Below are positions 10,580 to 22,759 of a DNA stretch of 64,000 bases, piece by piece. A model generated the notes under the pieces. The model saw nothing but the letters and a program-made list of their open reading frames with translations, did no database searches and was not told the DNA's origin. The stretch lies in contig OV050030.1 in NCBI GenBank assembly GCA_920105625.2, positions 27,246,516 to 27,310,515 of the forward strand, written 5' to 3'. A program made the translations under genes and the position numbers. Source of the stretch: Clusia tigrina. Its lineage: Eukaryota > Arthropoda > Insecta > Diptera > Clusiidae. Numbering within the stretch: position 1 is the stretch's first letter; every line of letters begins with the position of its first letter.

Positions 10580-11871
10580 CGAGGGGTACTATTTATATTT
10601 CGGGAACAGCAAATATTAACAATTATTTTTAAATGAAAATGCCTTTATTGTTTTTCAAAATATTCCCCTTGATGATCAACACACTTTTGCATTCGTTCAA
10701 ACCATTTGTCATAGCAGTTTTTCCATTCCTCTTGAGACACCTCCAAAACATGGTTTTTGAACGCTTCAACTGCTTCTTCGGCGGTCGTAAATCGATGACC
10801 ACGCAGTTTACCTTTGATATTCGGGTACAAGAAGAAGTCATTGGGTGCCAAATCAGGACTATACGGAGGATGAGTCATCAATTCGATGTTTTGACTGCTC
10901 AAAAATTCACCTGTTTGACGAGATGAGTGAGAGCTCGCATTGTCATGATGGAGAATGATTCGTCTTTGGCGGTTGGTTTTACGAATTTCTCCGAAGACTT
11001 CTGGCAAACGAATGGTTGTATACCACTCAGAATTGACCGTCCTACGTTGCTCAAGCGGAACAGTGGCCACATGACCCATTCGGCCGAAGAAACAGGCGAC
11101 TATTTGCTTCGCTGTGCTTTTTCCACGAACAACTTTTGTTGGATTTAGCTCGTCCTGGAATACCTACACGGTCGATTGTTGTTTTGTTTCCGGCTCATTC
11201 GCATGTTCCATGATTCGTCACCTGTCACGATTTTATACACGTCTTTTGAAGTACCACGGTCGAACTTTTTAATCATTTACTTACACCAATTGACACGAGC
11301 CTTGTTTTGAGCGATTGTCAAATTATCCAAGGATCCAACGCGAACAAATCTTTTTTACAGCCAAATGTTTATGCAATATTGAATGTATGGAATTGTAAGT
11401 AATGCCCAAGGTGTCCTCTATCTCACGATATGTCACATGACCATCTTGCATTATCAGTTCACGGACGGCATCGATGTTCTGCGGCACAACAACCGATTTT
11501 GGACGACCTTCACGGAGCTCGTCGGCGACCGAACTACGACCACAATTGAATTCACTATACCAGGGATATACTGTGGTTTATGATGGTGCTTTATCGCCAT
11601 ACAAATAACTGAGTTCATCGACACATTCTTGTTGAGATAATCCACTTCGAAAGTTGTGAAAAATAATCCAACGAAAACCTTCTCTTGAAATTTCCATTTT
11701 TTGACCAAATTGATTTTCTTAACTCACTGTAAACAAAACAAATAGCGCTTGTACATCAAAACGTTGTGAAAACGTTTATGCTAAAAAATGTCAAACTTTA
11801 TTATGGTGTTGTCAGATTTTAGCTATTGACATTAGTGTTGCCAGTTCCCTAAATATAAATAGTACCCCTCG
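10580..11871 (-). mobile_element. Mariner family 2, copy D (DD34D type)
   Basis: A minus-strand copy of the element at 4281-5520. The left (3') end CGAGGGGTACTATTTATATT and the right (5') end AATATAAATAGTACCCCTCG form TIRs. TA duplications lie at 10578-10579 and 11872-11873. At 1292 bp this is the longest and most complete mariner copy of family 2 here, and the better template for its consensus. Confidence 0.93.
10645..11697 (-). pseudogene. Mariner transposase, family 2 copy D (broken)
   Basis: The ATG at 11697-11695 opens a frame (MEISREGFRWIIFHNFRSGL) of about 351 codons to the stop at 10645. The spacing between the second and third Asp blocks (HHDNASSHSSRQTG and YSPDLAPNDFF) is 34 residues, so this is DD34D. 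Lesions: a TAA just after the conserved ARVNWCK; a one-base loss after GDESW that shifts the frame; and a TAG in place of the Trp codon before VFQ. From 11079 down to 10645 the frame is clean (MGHVATVPLEQRRTVNSEWY onward, ending in HQGEYFEKQ). It is non-functional but less eroded than copy C. Confidence 0.9.
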
Positions 11872-12021
11872 TATATGGGGACTTAAATAGTCAAATAATG
11901 TATTTTAAATTCGCACTGTGTAAGTCCAATAGATCGAATTTTGATAATTTCCTGATGTAAATTTAAGAGGGCTATAAAAGATTGATTGAAAAACCGTTAA
12001 TTACATTACACCGTTACATTT

Positions 12022-12053
12022 TCCAGTTCCCTAAATTTAAATAGTACCCCTGG
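12022..12053 (-). mobile_element. Solo terminus of mariner family 2
   Basis: TCCAGTTCCCTAAATTTAAA followed by TAGTACCCC matches the 5' TIR of copy D (11840-11871) with few differences. It is followed by TA at 12054-12055. No transposase or opposite TIR is attached. Confidence 0.85.
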
Positions 12054-12055
12054 TA

Positions 12056-13985
12056 ATTTTCATGAAGTAATAAACCAATCTGCATCCAGTATTCAATGCA
12101 GATTGGTTTGTCACATCTTCTTATATACGTCCAAAGATCTCAAACACAACTTATAAATATATTTCTGAATAGAATTATTGCGACAGTTTTTTGATTATAC
12201 CTTGTCATCTATATATAACTGACATATGTAATGGACCACCCAGATAATAGTTAAGAAAACAAGCTTCAGATAAAGTACTTTAAAATAAATAAATTTTCCA
12301 AGCTAGAGTATCAAATCACAGACGTGCTATAGTTCTCTTAGAGAGTATGCCAATATTTTGTTAAACAGTATCACAAGTGGGCTTAAATCAACCAGTTGCG
12401 GCCTCAAGTCATGCGTTGTATAAACGATGCAAGAGTAGGACACTTTTCATTTGGATTTATTTGAACGCAAACTATATCAATACAGTTGAAAACTGTGTGG
12501 CATATTTCATAGATTTAGACCCACTTGTTATGGTTGCATTCACTATTGTCACAAGTGTTTAAGTCTGCTCACAAACACTGTAAATACACTCCCACATTGT
12601 TGTCCATTTTCTGTTTATTTATTGTGAAAGGTATTATGTCATACGTTCAGAATTGAAAAATATGCCTCTCTTCTCTCGCGCATACAACATTTACTGTAGC
12701 GCAGCTTAAACCCCTTCAAATGTGGACCTGTCACTCAAGTTGTCTGGGTAGGTACACATTTCTTGGCATTACGTTATATTTTTCAATAATACCCGTACGA
12801 GTTGAAAGCGCCTCACGAGTAAGCTCACAACTGGCAACTGTCAGAAAAAGGCAATGCTTGATATTTTATATATCTACAAATTAGAGGGAAAAAAGGCGCA
12901 TACCTCAAAGCAGATTTAAGTGTCAAAACTGTTCGTTTATGGTAAAATAGGCAAGGAATTAAGTGTAAAAAATCAACGACTGCAGGCGAAAAAGCAATAA
13001 TGTGAAAACCCAACCGAATCCACCAAAGGGGGTTGACTTAATTGTTCTCCAAAAACAACAAAAAATGAATAAAACGTAAAACAAAAAACAGAGAACAGTT
13101 CAATGCTCAAATGTGTGGCATGCGTGATTTTATAGCAATTATAGCCAAGTTTTTTATTGTACTTTTGCCGTCATTGTTTTGGTAGCGGCTCGCGTGGAAC
13201 TGTCATTTATGCCATGTTGCCATATTTGCTAAATACTTGCTCCATAACTGTCTGCAGTGTAATAATATTTGACATTTAATTGTACAAATGTCGCGGTCCG
13301 GTCTCCACTTACCCCGGACTGGAGAGGAAAAAATTCAACAATGTTTGAATTGGAGTTTAATACTCGCATAAAAGTGTAAATATTGCGTGGTTGCTGTCAA
13401 ATATGCGTGCGATTATGTGCCAGTTTGTCTGAAATAATTGACTACTTCGGAACTAACATAATATTAGTAAACACTAAAGACTTGTTAGATATTGTTGCGA
13501 GAATGAGTTTCGTTCGAATCACTGGAGTGGATCAAGTACGAGTAATACAAAACCCTTTTGTTGATTATTTCACTTTAACACAAGAAGTTTCAATGAAGAG
13601 CAATGGATTTAAGAAATAATTGGCAGAGTTTAATGTAAGCATCCAAAGTATAAAAGATCATCAAGTTTCAGTGTTGTTTCAACTCGTATCAATTCTTACC
13701 ACTACTAATTCAATTCAACTCTCACCACTTGTCCATTTAATTCACAACTTAACTGCAGTGTCGTTCACCGCTTTTCAAACTGTTCTAGTGTATTCGAGAC
13801 ACTTGTTCATTATAGCAAAAGTGAAGTCTTCTTTCTCTTGGAACTCACTCAATATTTTTGGTTCATTTTACAAAGTTATCATTCTATGGCTAGCATAGAG
13901 TAGGGAATGAGCCGCGAGTCTCTCAGAAAGGAAGCCTTCACACCATTTAAAGGATCGGAAACATCCCTGGATACCGCAAAAGTAT
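12056..13985. other. Unassigned AT-rich stretch
   Basis: No frame with a recognisable domain. The short frames at 12377-12562, 12825-13013 and 13383-13898 have no domain, and the last two read like translated AT-rich non-coding DNA. Confidence 0.45.
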
Positions 13986-14014
13986 TATTTCTAATCTACT
14001 TATGACTTGATGAA

Positions 14015-14530
14015 GCTAGGTAGGTAGGTAGGAAGGACTGGCCGCCTAGTTTGCTAAAAGCACACTTGAGCACACCTGATACCACTTTATCACACCTGCC
14101 TAGTTTGCCAAAAACACACTTGAGCCCATTGTAGTACCACGGTGTGGCGCCGTTCAAGCACTGACTAAAAAGTTCTCTTACTTGGGATGGTGATAGTCAG
14201 CAAAAGGACTGGGATGGTGATAGTTAGCGAAAGGACAGCGCCGGGAAAGTCGCGACTCCCCCATTATATTGCAGGAAACCATTCTGACAGTTTGATGACC
14301 TTGCTATGTCCCTAATATTAAAGGATAACAGCTCTGTCAGGCTTGTAAGAAATGGGGCACCAAAGGTGCGAATTCTTCTGCTACTCAAGCATGGACTGTG
14401 ACATATGAGGTGGAAAACCATCTCGTCCTCCTCCTCGGAACCACAGACTCGACAAAAATCGTTTGTGGGTGGTCCCAGTCTTTCTGCTTGCTTTCCCAAT
14501 ATGCAGTGGCTGGTCAAAACCTACACAGTT
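14015..14530 (-). pseudogene. LINE C-terminal fragment
   Basis: The minus strand encodes the C-terminal Cys/His region that follows RNase H in R1/LOA/I-like LINEs: HCILGKQAERLGPPTNDFCR, then CGSEEEDEMVFHLICHSPC, then a leucine-rich end (LTELLSFNIRDIARSS). The frame is open from 14517 to 14224. The 3' end is marked by a TAGG-type short repeat at 14017-14032 (CCTA on the coding strand), a tail style also seen at 30480. The RT and RNase H parts are missing. Confidence 0.78.
14044..14140. repeat. Two-copy tandem repeat (54-bp period) in the LINE 3' end
   Basis: GCCTAGTTTGCTAAAAGCAC at 14044 recurs at 14098 as GCCTAGTTTGCCAAAAACAC. The similarity continues through the ACTTGAG and TACCAC blocks. 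Confidence 0.8.
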
Positions 14531-14540
14531 GTCGACAAGT

Positions 14541-14984
14541 GATACGCGATCCACTGGATTGGTATACTTAGACTAAGGCAATCAAGACCATGTTCTTGGC
14601 TCATGCTATCTCAAATATTTAAAACTACTCATGAACTAGGAATAATTCTACAATATTGACAGCCTGCTAATAGGATACTGTAAATTACACTCAAACCTAG
14701 TGAGCATGCATTACATCCAACGATTCATCTAGATTGTATATGGATGAACAAGCTCCGTTCCATGTGCTAGCACAATATGTCGCAGAACATACCTCGGAAC
14801 CTTCTAAGACTTTCTTAGCGATGTGGAATCTCTGAAGCTTAAAATCTACAAGTTTTACTAAGATATGTGCTAATGTCTTGATGGGATGGAGAGTAATACT
14901 GTTAGAGGACTGAACATAATTTTGGGGTTCCAAGCTCTAAGGTTGAGATATTTATTGTTTCAAATTTGTAAAACATAACAGCAA
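14541..14984. other. Unassigned spacer between two LINE tails
   Basis: No domain seen. The minus-strand frame at 14697-14933 resembles nothing I know. Confidence 0.4.
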
Positions 14985-15470
14985 CCTTATAACTGTCTGC
15001 ACGGGTCATTGGACTATGGGAACTAACACTAAAAATATCGGTATTTCGTTCAATGCTCATTGCAGGAGCTGAAAGACCCACAAGAGAAATAAATAATAGT
15101 ACACTTTCTTTGTGATTGTCAAGCCCCCGCTCGCTTGAGACTCAAATATGTCGGTAGTCCTATTCTAGAGAGTCTAGGACATGAACCGCAAAACGATTTT
15201 GACCATCGACCCCCATAGAAGTAATTTTCTGTTAATTAAAGCAAACTTTGTATTTTTTTACGAAAATCGCAAAATCCCCTGGCTCAGATCGACCCCCACT
15301 TTTGCTAAATAGACCCCTGGGGGTCTATTTATACCACTTTGGCGACCTCTGGTCTAGGGCATTGCTCTTATTTAGACCTTTCAGGCATATCCAAATTTGC
15401 TAACAGCTCTGGCCCCAATTTTTTAGGCTCGCGTGGACATGGTAACAAAACCGTACTATTGCAAATTGAG
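14985..15470 (+). pseudogene. LINE C-terminal fragment interrupted by a MITE
   Basis: Plus-strand C-terminal region of an RNase H-bearing LINE: a TGHW...NAHCRS block (about 15006-15070), then CDCQAPARLRLKYVGSPILE (15111-15170) and, beyond the inserted MITE at 15180-15351, DLSGISKFANSSG (about 15374-15412). If the MITE and one 8-bp target copy are ignored, the codons join in frame (SPILESLG to HCSYLDLSG). The front end is eroded and 5' truncated. Confidence 0.78.
15180..15351. mobile_element. 172-bp hAT-like MITE
   Basis: Flanked by GTCTAGGA (15172-15179) and GTCTAGGG (15352-15359), an 8-bp duplication with one mismatch, as made by hAT transposases. The ends are CATGAACCGCAAAACG and, on the complement, CAGAGGTCGCCAAAGTGG, an imperfect TIR starting with CA. 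Near the right end lies a 26-bp near-palindrome (TAAATAGACCCCTGGGGGTC then TATTTA, about 15305-15330). There is no coding capacity. It sits inside LINE sequence. Confidence 0.82.
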
Positions 15471-15474
15471 AAGA

Positions 15475-18400
15475 CACAGGATCATCAGCCATTTTACCTA
15501 CCTACTTGTAATAGATAACATGCCTATTCATTATTCCAATGAAAAAAAAACTAGAAATCTAACATTGCTAATGAAGAGTTAAATTTAGAAAATAAATGCT
15601 GGGGGTATAACTGGAGAAAATGAACGAAGTCCAGATTTGAATTGAAATAGGTTGGGATGTAAATAATTTTCCATTGAATTTAAGATTGAGTACTTAATAG
15701 TGAGGGTACATCGTATTCTAAATCCAAAAGGATTGAATGAAATTCTGTGATTTTCTATTGTCATTAAGATGGAGTATCATCTACTTTCCAGGTCGCTATA
15801 CATCTTCTAACTAGACTCCTTAACATACTGTTTGTTGAAGGTGTTTATTTGACAACTTTTGTAGATTGCACCCACAATACTAAGTAATATTGCAATAATT
15901 AACCAGCTGAGATCAGTTTGAATAATTGATTAATCATCATCTTATGACTCATACATCCCCCCGTTTTTTCACGGTTCGTTAATAGAATATAAAATATATC
16001 AACATGGACTGAAAAATTAAATAAATTGTATCAATAACAGAATACACAATTGAGTTGGTGTTCCTGAAAAACATATATCGGAATAAGAACTCCGAAAGGT
16101 GAAAAGGCGGAAACATGTGGAATAGAAATAGTATTCAGTTGCCAGCCATTTTGGCAAGAAGGGAACAGAGAGTTCACTAGATAGAAAGTGGTTTAACTAA
16201 TGAGAACATTGTCTCTGTTCTTTTACAAATCCTCAAGCATTTTGGTTCATGGCCTTTTCTCATTTCCGATTGATGTCAATTTGAGTCCTTACTAATCATT
16301 CATTGCATCCTTCATTGCATTCTCCAAGATCGACATTCATAAACAAAGTATATTCCAATGCATATTTGTGGAACTTCGAAGCTCTTAACTACCATGGGCC
16401 TATGTTGGTGCGTTTAGGCAGCCACCTCTTACCCAGGATAATTACCTTTTCTCACCAGTATTATTAAGAACGAAACAATTTGTTCTAAAACTCTTGCATT
16501 TGGAGTCCAACTTAAAAAAAATAAACTCTGAGAATGCTTGGACCGTAAACCACACTTGGAAACCCTTTTCTCAGTCATTTAAGCTATTTAGTAGCTCAGT
16601 GGGAGACCCATACTGAGAGGATACATCACACGCGGCCCCACTCAAGATCTCCAAGAATTTCATTGATAAAAAATGTGGAAATTACTTTCTTACGTGCGGA
16701 GCATCAGAAATTGCTGAAGCTCACGTTACTCAAATTACGCATTGTTCGCCACGCGCATACGTTTTCGACTTTGTGACCTCGTTAAAAGCTGAGTGTGCTT
16801 AAAATTTTAAAGCTGACGTACTTTGAAAAATATATTCTATAGAAAATACCAAATTACAATGAAGCAACTCGCCACAAAAACCGAAAAAATAAATCAAAAA
16901 GCAGCAAAGTGTGCGATGACTCTCGTCTGCAACAAAGTAAATCGCCGACAATCGCTTCAGATACTCACTCGCATTGTGTATTACATGCAGTTGACACTTT
17001 TGACATAGCACAAGTGCGTGTAATGATGAGCGCAGCGAGCGCACACGAAATAGGATAGGAACCTTCAGCGGACCAGGCGGGGTATGCAGATACGAGCACA
17101 AGAAATTATTAAAGGAAAATACGCGTAGATGGAAAGAAGTACGTGGACGCTTGGCGGGCCAGCAAGCAAGAACGCAACTGCACGCACTCCATCATGTCGA
17201 GGGTATCATGACACGTTTGATAGCATCTCCACACGCATAGCGAGTCGCCGTTGACGTTGCCGCCGCTGGCTCACTTTGACATTCTAAGAAGGCTTGTTGC
17301 TATTGTGGCCGCTTCGACAGCAGTTTGTGTGGCGTAGGATTTTCGGTCAAAAGGAGAAAAACCGCCGAAACGATTGCAGAGTAGAAATTTTTGAGAAAAT
17401 GACTTTGCACAGCAATTAAGCGCTGAAACCACGTTCACACATTTTTCCTGACCCCTTTTCGTGGCAGTGCCGAACCCGCACATGCTGCTGTAATATGTCT
17501 TCATCATAGACATTATTCTCTAGTTGTGGCTTTTAACAATTCTTCGTTTCGGTGTTTTGTTCTGCGTGTTGTTGCTGTTGCTGGTGTTGTAGTTTTTGTT
17601 TTCTGGTTCATTATTTTGGTGGGCTTCACAATTTTTCCTCACTATTTTTCTGGTCATTGGACATAACTTGTTCTACACACATAAACGCTCAACAAGTTCA
17701 CTTGGTACCAGCAAAAAGTCACAAACTTTTTTTATGGCTCTCTGCGCTTTTAGCTTCCCATATCTTTCGTTTTACTTTTAATTTTTTCTTCGGCTGACAT
17801 TGACGAAGTAGTGTTTCTAATGAAATTGTCATAATTTTCGTGTACAGTTTGGTTTATAAAATCGAAGCGCACGCAACATACATCATGCAGCATGCAACAT
17901 ATTCAGCACATTTTGTACTGCTTTTTCCTACTCTTGTGACATGTAATGAAGTCTACTTTGTCATACTTTGTCAAAGAAAAGCTCATTGTGTGGGGAAGTG
18001 ATCTTCAAAATGTCGTTGCTTTTAAGCTGATCTTCATTGTCTTGCACATATTTCAAAGGATTTCAGTGATAGTTAAAAATTGTATACATAACGGTTAATT
18101 GTGGTTCCATCACTCATATGCATATACAATAATGAATTGTATTGCGTTTGTCAATAGCAACAATTTGGCTTTAGTTGAATGCCAACAAAAACAGACAATC
18201 ATCACCATTTCCAAAATACCCAGTGACATCTTTTTATTTTTATTCTCAGATGAAAAATTACAGTCTTATTTTTTACATTTTGAGGGACTTTGTAGTACAA
18301 AGACCGACTATACCGACCGATGAGCAAAAAGGGACCGATACCTCAAAGCGAATGGAAAATGGGAGACCAGGATATTTCTGACCCATAACAATCATTTGTG

Positions 18401-18639
18401 TCTTGAGCCCACAAATTACTTCATATTCCTTTTTCGAGTCCACCCAAATCTGCGAACACTAAAAGAGCCGGTGGCCGATTTAAAATTGGCAGTCCTGTCA
18501 CCGTATTGTTACGACACTGGCTTCTGTAAAAGTCGCACAGGGTCAAGTCAGGAAATGTGGTAGAAAAGGCTCCAATTGGCCGCACTTTACTTTTCTCATC
18601 CCAGTGATACATTGTGAGTTTACAAGTTTTCAAAGGCAA
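15475..18639. other. Unassigned 3.2-kb stretch
   Basis: I find no transposon protein, RNA box or convincing exon. Short frames at 16799-17101, 17271-17513 and 17552-17797 overlap others on both strands. A GTTGCTG-rich run lies at about 17569-17590. This is the longest gap before 25 kb without an identifiable element, and is probably ordinary non-coding DNA. Confidence 0.4.
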
Positions 18640-19232
18640 TCACCGGTGCCATGCGAAACTGCCCAACCGCTGCTATTGAGGCCATAAGAGGAGTATCCCT
18701 ACTACATGCATTCGTGAAAAATGTGCTGCTAGAAGCGCATTGAAGCTGAAAATCTTGTCTGGACAAGAACCTCATGATTACGGTCATTTCAATATTTAAA
18801 AAAACATAACAGTTCAAAACATAATCTGCTCAATAACGGACTATATGATCCCAAAACGACAATTTGAGCGCAATTTTTGAGATTATTATCTCGGACCGTA
18901 ATGAATGGGACATAGGAGGACCTTGGGTCGACCCTAGAAGTCTAGAATGGTTCACAGACGGTTCAAAAACAAGCACCGGAGTCGGTGCGGGGGTGTATGG
19001 ACCATATACCAAAATCTCAGAGCCAATGGGCAGGTGGCCTAGCGTCTTCCAGGCGGAAATTCAAGCAATCTCAATCTGTGTGAGGACAAATCTGAAAAGG
19101 GGTATCAAGAGCGCACATGTAGCTATCTATTCAGATAGTCAAGCTGCATTACAGGCATTAGCTTCATATTCTTTATAATCGAAACTGGTGGAAGAATTCT
19201 TCAACAACCTACAATCTCTAGGGGCAACAAAT

Positions 19233-21854
19233 TTTTTTATTTTTATTTTTTTTTATTTCTTCCTCTATATATTACAATCTATAACAATAATATTAAGTAA
19301 TATTTTGTGCCGGTTTGGATTGAATATGCTCTTTTTGCCAATGCCAAAAGAACTTCTTTTATTTGTTTGTTTGTTTATTAAATTTTCTCTATTTATCCAT
19401 CATTTTATTTATGTATATAATTAATTATTTATTTTGTTATTGTTATGTAATTATTTTTTTTAAACCTTCCTGTAAGTTCTGCAGGGGTAATTCGCTTCAA
19501 TCTTCTTGGAGTTGCACCCTCCGTGTCTGCTGCACTACGCAGTTCCAGGTTTTGATGGCCTCTCAGTCGGTGTATATGTTTGGTGCTGCATTTTGTGATT
19601 GTGTCCGTGATGGTTTCAATGTGTAGGTCACGGTGTGTAACCTCGTTCGGGATATACCATTTAGCATTTGTAATTGTTCGTAGTATTCTTGACTGCATTC
19701 GTTGTATTAAATTTAAGTTTGATATGCTAGCTGTGCCCCATATCTCGATTCCATATTTCCAGATAGGTGCTATTATTGTCTTGTATATTATTAGTTTGTT
19801 GTAGAGAGATAGTCTAGATGTTCGTCCAAGTAATTGTCGGTACTTATTTTTTGCATCGTTTCGCTTGTTAATGATGTGCTGCTTCCAAGTCAATTTTTCG
19901 TCTATGGTTATTCCAAGATATTTTGCAGCAGAGTGAGTTTTTATTCTTTTGCCCCTTTATAGCAAGGCTGTATTTTGTCGATTTTCTGTTTGTATATACA
20001 ACTTGCACAGTTTTGTCTTTATTTATCTCTATTCCCCATAAGTCACACCATTCTACTACATTGTCCAATATATGTTGGATTGCATTTGTTGCCTTTTTTT
20101 CGTCATTGTGTGATGCCATTAAAACTGTGTCGTCTGCGAATGTTGCTATCATCGCATTGCTTTTCGTTGGAATTGGTATATCTGCTGTGAATATTAAGTA
20201 TAGTAGAGGTCCTAATACGCTGCCTTGTGGTACTCCAGCTGTCATTGGTAGGATGTCTGAGCAATCCTCGTCATATTTTATGTAGAATTGTCGTTCGCTT
20301 ATATAGCTCTTTAAAATGTCATAATAATTTTGTGGAAATATTCACTTAAGTTTATATAGAAGTCCTTTGTGCCACACCTTGTCGAATGCTTTTGCAATGT
20401 CCAAGTATACAGCTACGCAGTATTTTTTGTTGTCTATACTTTCAAGGATTTTGTTTACAACCCTGTGGATCTGTTGCACAGTTGAGTGCTGTCTTCTAAA
20501 TCCAAACTGATGGCTGGGTATTAAATTTTTTGTTGTTAAGATTGGCTCTAATCTGTCCTGTAGTATCCTTTCAAATACTTTCGATAGTATTGGCAACAGA
20601 CTGATAGGTCGGTAAGAAGTTGTTTTGGTGGCATCTTTCCCTGGCTTGCTGATGGCTGTTATCTGTGCAACTTTCCATAAGCGAGAGAAATACTTAGTTT
20701 CTAGCATGCAGTTAAATATATTTCGGATATATATTATAGCTATATCAGGTATTTCTTTTAGCATTTTCCCGCTTATCAGATCATATCCTGGCGCCTTTTT
20801 GTCTTTTAATTTTTTAATTTTGTTTTTGATTTCTGCCACTGACGTCTTTTTTGTTTTGGATTGCGGGATATTTATTACATTGTCAAGATGAGTGGTTTGA
20901 TTGTCCATTTCGCTTGTAAATATTTCAAGGAAATGTTTGGCCAGTGTGTTGGCTTTGTCTTTACTTGTTTTCGCCCATGTACCGGTTTGTGTTTTGATAG
21001 GAGGTTTGTGTATTATTGCACCAGTGAGTTTTTTCGTAGCCTTCCAAAGAGAGTAATTTGTTGATGTGGTCGTTCCCAAGTTCAGCATGTTTTTCTAGTT
21101 CCTTTTCTCTGTTTTTCTGAAGTAAAATTTTTAATTCATTTGTTGCTTTGTTTAGGTTGAGTTTCTCTTCCGGATTCCTAGTGATTTGCCATGTTTTCCG
21201 GAGCTTCCTTTTCCATTTAATTTTTCCCTTGATGAACGCTGATGTAGTGTCCGTATTTGCTAACCTTAGCTTTGGTGTTGAAGCTGTGATTGCTTCGATG
21301 ACGCTATCATTGAAGTATGCGATTGCGGAATCTATTTCATTTTTTGTTTTTAATCGTATATCTATTTTTAGTTGTTTTTCCAGTGCTAGACGAAAATTAT
21401 TCCAGTCAGTTTTATTGTTATAGATGCCTGAGAAAAGTCTTGTCTCTATTGATCCTAGTAATGTCATTAGGATTGGGGAGTGGTCTGAGGGTAATTCTAA
21501 ACATGATTTAATAGTTAGCTGTTTATGAAGAATATTTTTTGTGATGCAGAAGTCTATTAAATCTGGTTGTTTTTTTTGTATCTGTTCGCCAATATGTTGG
21601 TTCACCAGTGCTAATGAATCGACCATTACTATAGCGTATAGCTTTAAGTAACTCGCGTCCTTTTGCGTTTGTCAACCTTGATCCCCATAAAACATTTTTA
21701 GCGTTATAGTCACCTCCGGCTAAATAGCGATTCCCCAGTTTTTTTAAATAGACTAGATATTGTTCTTTTGTGTTGTTATATTTTGGTGGACAATAGACAG
21801 CAGATACTACGATTTGTCCTTTCGAGTCATTTAGTGCTATTGTGGTTGCTTGAA
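19233..21854 (-). mobile_element. 5'-truncated jockey-clade LINE
   Basis: A minus-strand insertion bounded by the 10-bp direct repeat GGCAACAAAT at 19223-19232 and 21855-21864. Its 3' end (left) is A-rich on the coding strand (complement of 19233-19260), as for a poly(A)-primed jockey. The 5' end (right) falls inside the endonuclease domain, a typical truncation by incomplete reverse transcription. It differs clearly in protein sequence from the jockey at 51449-56142, so at least two jockey families are present. Confidence 0.93.
19429..21854 (-). pseudogene. Jockey ORF2 (endonuclease-reverse transcriptase), truncated and broken
   Basis: Endonuclease part (21854-21480): VVSAVYCPPKYNN, LAGGDYNAKNVLWGSRL, then CLELPSDHSPILMTLL; the N-terminal third is missing. 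RT part: SYRPISLLPILSKVFERILQ, HQFGFRRQHSTVQQ, YLDIAKAFDKVWHKGLLYKL, an in-frame TGA just after this (near 20342), AGVPQGSVLGPLLYLIFTAD and an intact catalytic FADD at about 20129-20140 (FADDTVLMAS). A frameshift near 19890 is followed by LTWKQHIINKRNDAKNKY and a C-terminus ending RRLKRITPAEL...RFKKNN at 19429. There is no RNase H, as expected for jockey. It copied itself here by target-primed reverse transcription and is now dead. Confidence 0.9.
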
Positions 21855-22759
21855 GGCAACAAATAAGGTTGCAATTTGCTGGGGCCCGGGTCACTCGGGG
21901 ATCGAAGGCAATGAAATTCCTGACGAACTAGCTAGGGCCGGTTCCGCAGCAAGTCTCATAAGTCCGGAGCCATACTGTGGTATCAACTATGCGGAGGCTA
22001 AATCCAGGGTAGATAGCTGGGAACATAGTCTCAGAAAGTCACACTAGGAAGCGATAGAAGGACCTTCCCAAGCCAAAAGACTGGTAAGGCCATTCACCCA
22101 CAATAAAGAATGTGCAAGGCAAACATAGGGAAAATAGTCCGTTTTCCATCAGGTCATTAATACCTGAAATATCACCTGTCTAAAATCCACATTCTTGATG
22201 AAACGGAGTGCCGGCTCCGTCTAGAAGAAGAGGCTCCGTCTAGAAGAACAGAACACATACCGTGCAACTGCATTGCGTTGGCAAGAACTAGAATGAACAT
22301 ATGCCACCGCGACCAGCTGGCTCTGGAAAAAATAAAGAATGCTCCTGTTATGGACATTCTCAAATTCGTCCATAAAGCGGTAAAGATAATGAAGAAATAT
22401 GACTTTCAGCTACTTCCTTTGTTTAGTGACAGAACATCTAGGTAGAAAAGAACCTGATAAATTATTGTGACGATTTGACATCACCAAACGGACGAAATGC
22501 TATGGCATTACACAAGAAACGCCGGTACTAAACCGATAGGGTATAGTAATCGGACATGGATCATTAATGACAAATGTAGTATGCCACAAAATATATTTTA
22601 GGTCGCAGTATCGGCCATGGGGCAAACTACTAAAACTAAATTATTATTATTATTATTATTACATTGTGAGTCGATTGTGCCATAAGGCGAATAATGCAGT
22701 GATATCTGAGCTTATTTTAACAAATGTGGAAGTGTTCGACTTCCATGTTTAGGACAGAC

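Larger units (their letters stand above)
18640..22660 (+). pseudogene. LINE 3' half (RT tail, RNase H, Cys/His tail) split by a jockey insertion
   Basis: A plus-strand non-LTR element fragment. The RT tail is recognisable at 18646 (AITGAMRNCPTAAIEAIRGV). RNase H follows: EWFTDGSKTSTGVGAGVYGP (first Asp, about 18945-19005), VFQAEIQAISICVR (Glu) and IYSDSQAALQALASYSL (second Asp). The frame reaches LQSLGATN at 19232, where a jockey element is inserted. It resumes at 21865 with KVAICWGPGHSGIEGNEIPD, the last RNase H motif, then ARAGSAASLISPEPYCGINY. The Cys/His tail (about 22170-22260) is eroded. The 3' end carries an (ATT)n tail at 22640-22661. Several stops and shifts make it inactive. Upstream RT and endonuclease regions are absent. 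Confidence 0.87.

Noticed and set aside
13383..13898. Two adjoining open frames that could form a small gene
   Set aside because: Composition and residue content look like translated AT-rich non-coding DNA; no domain, signal peptide or splice logic.
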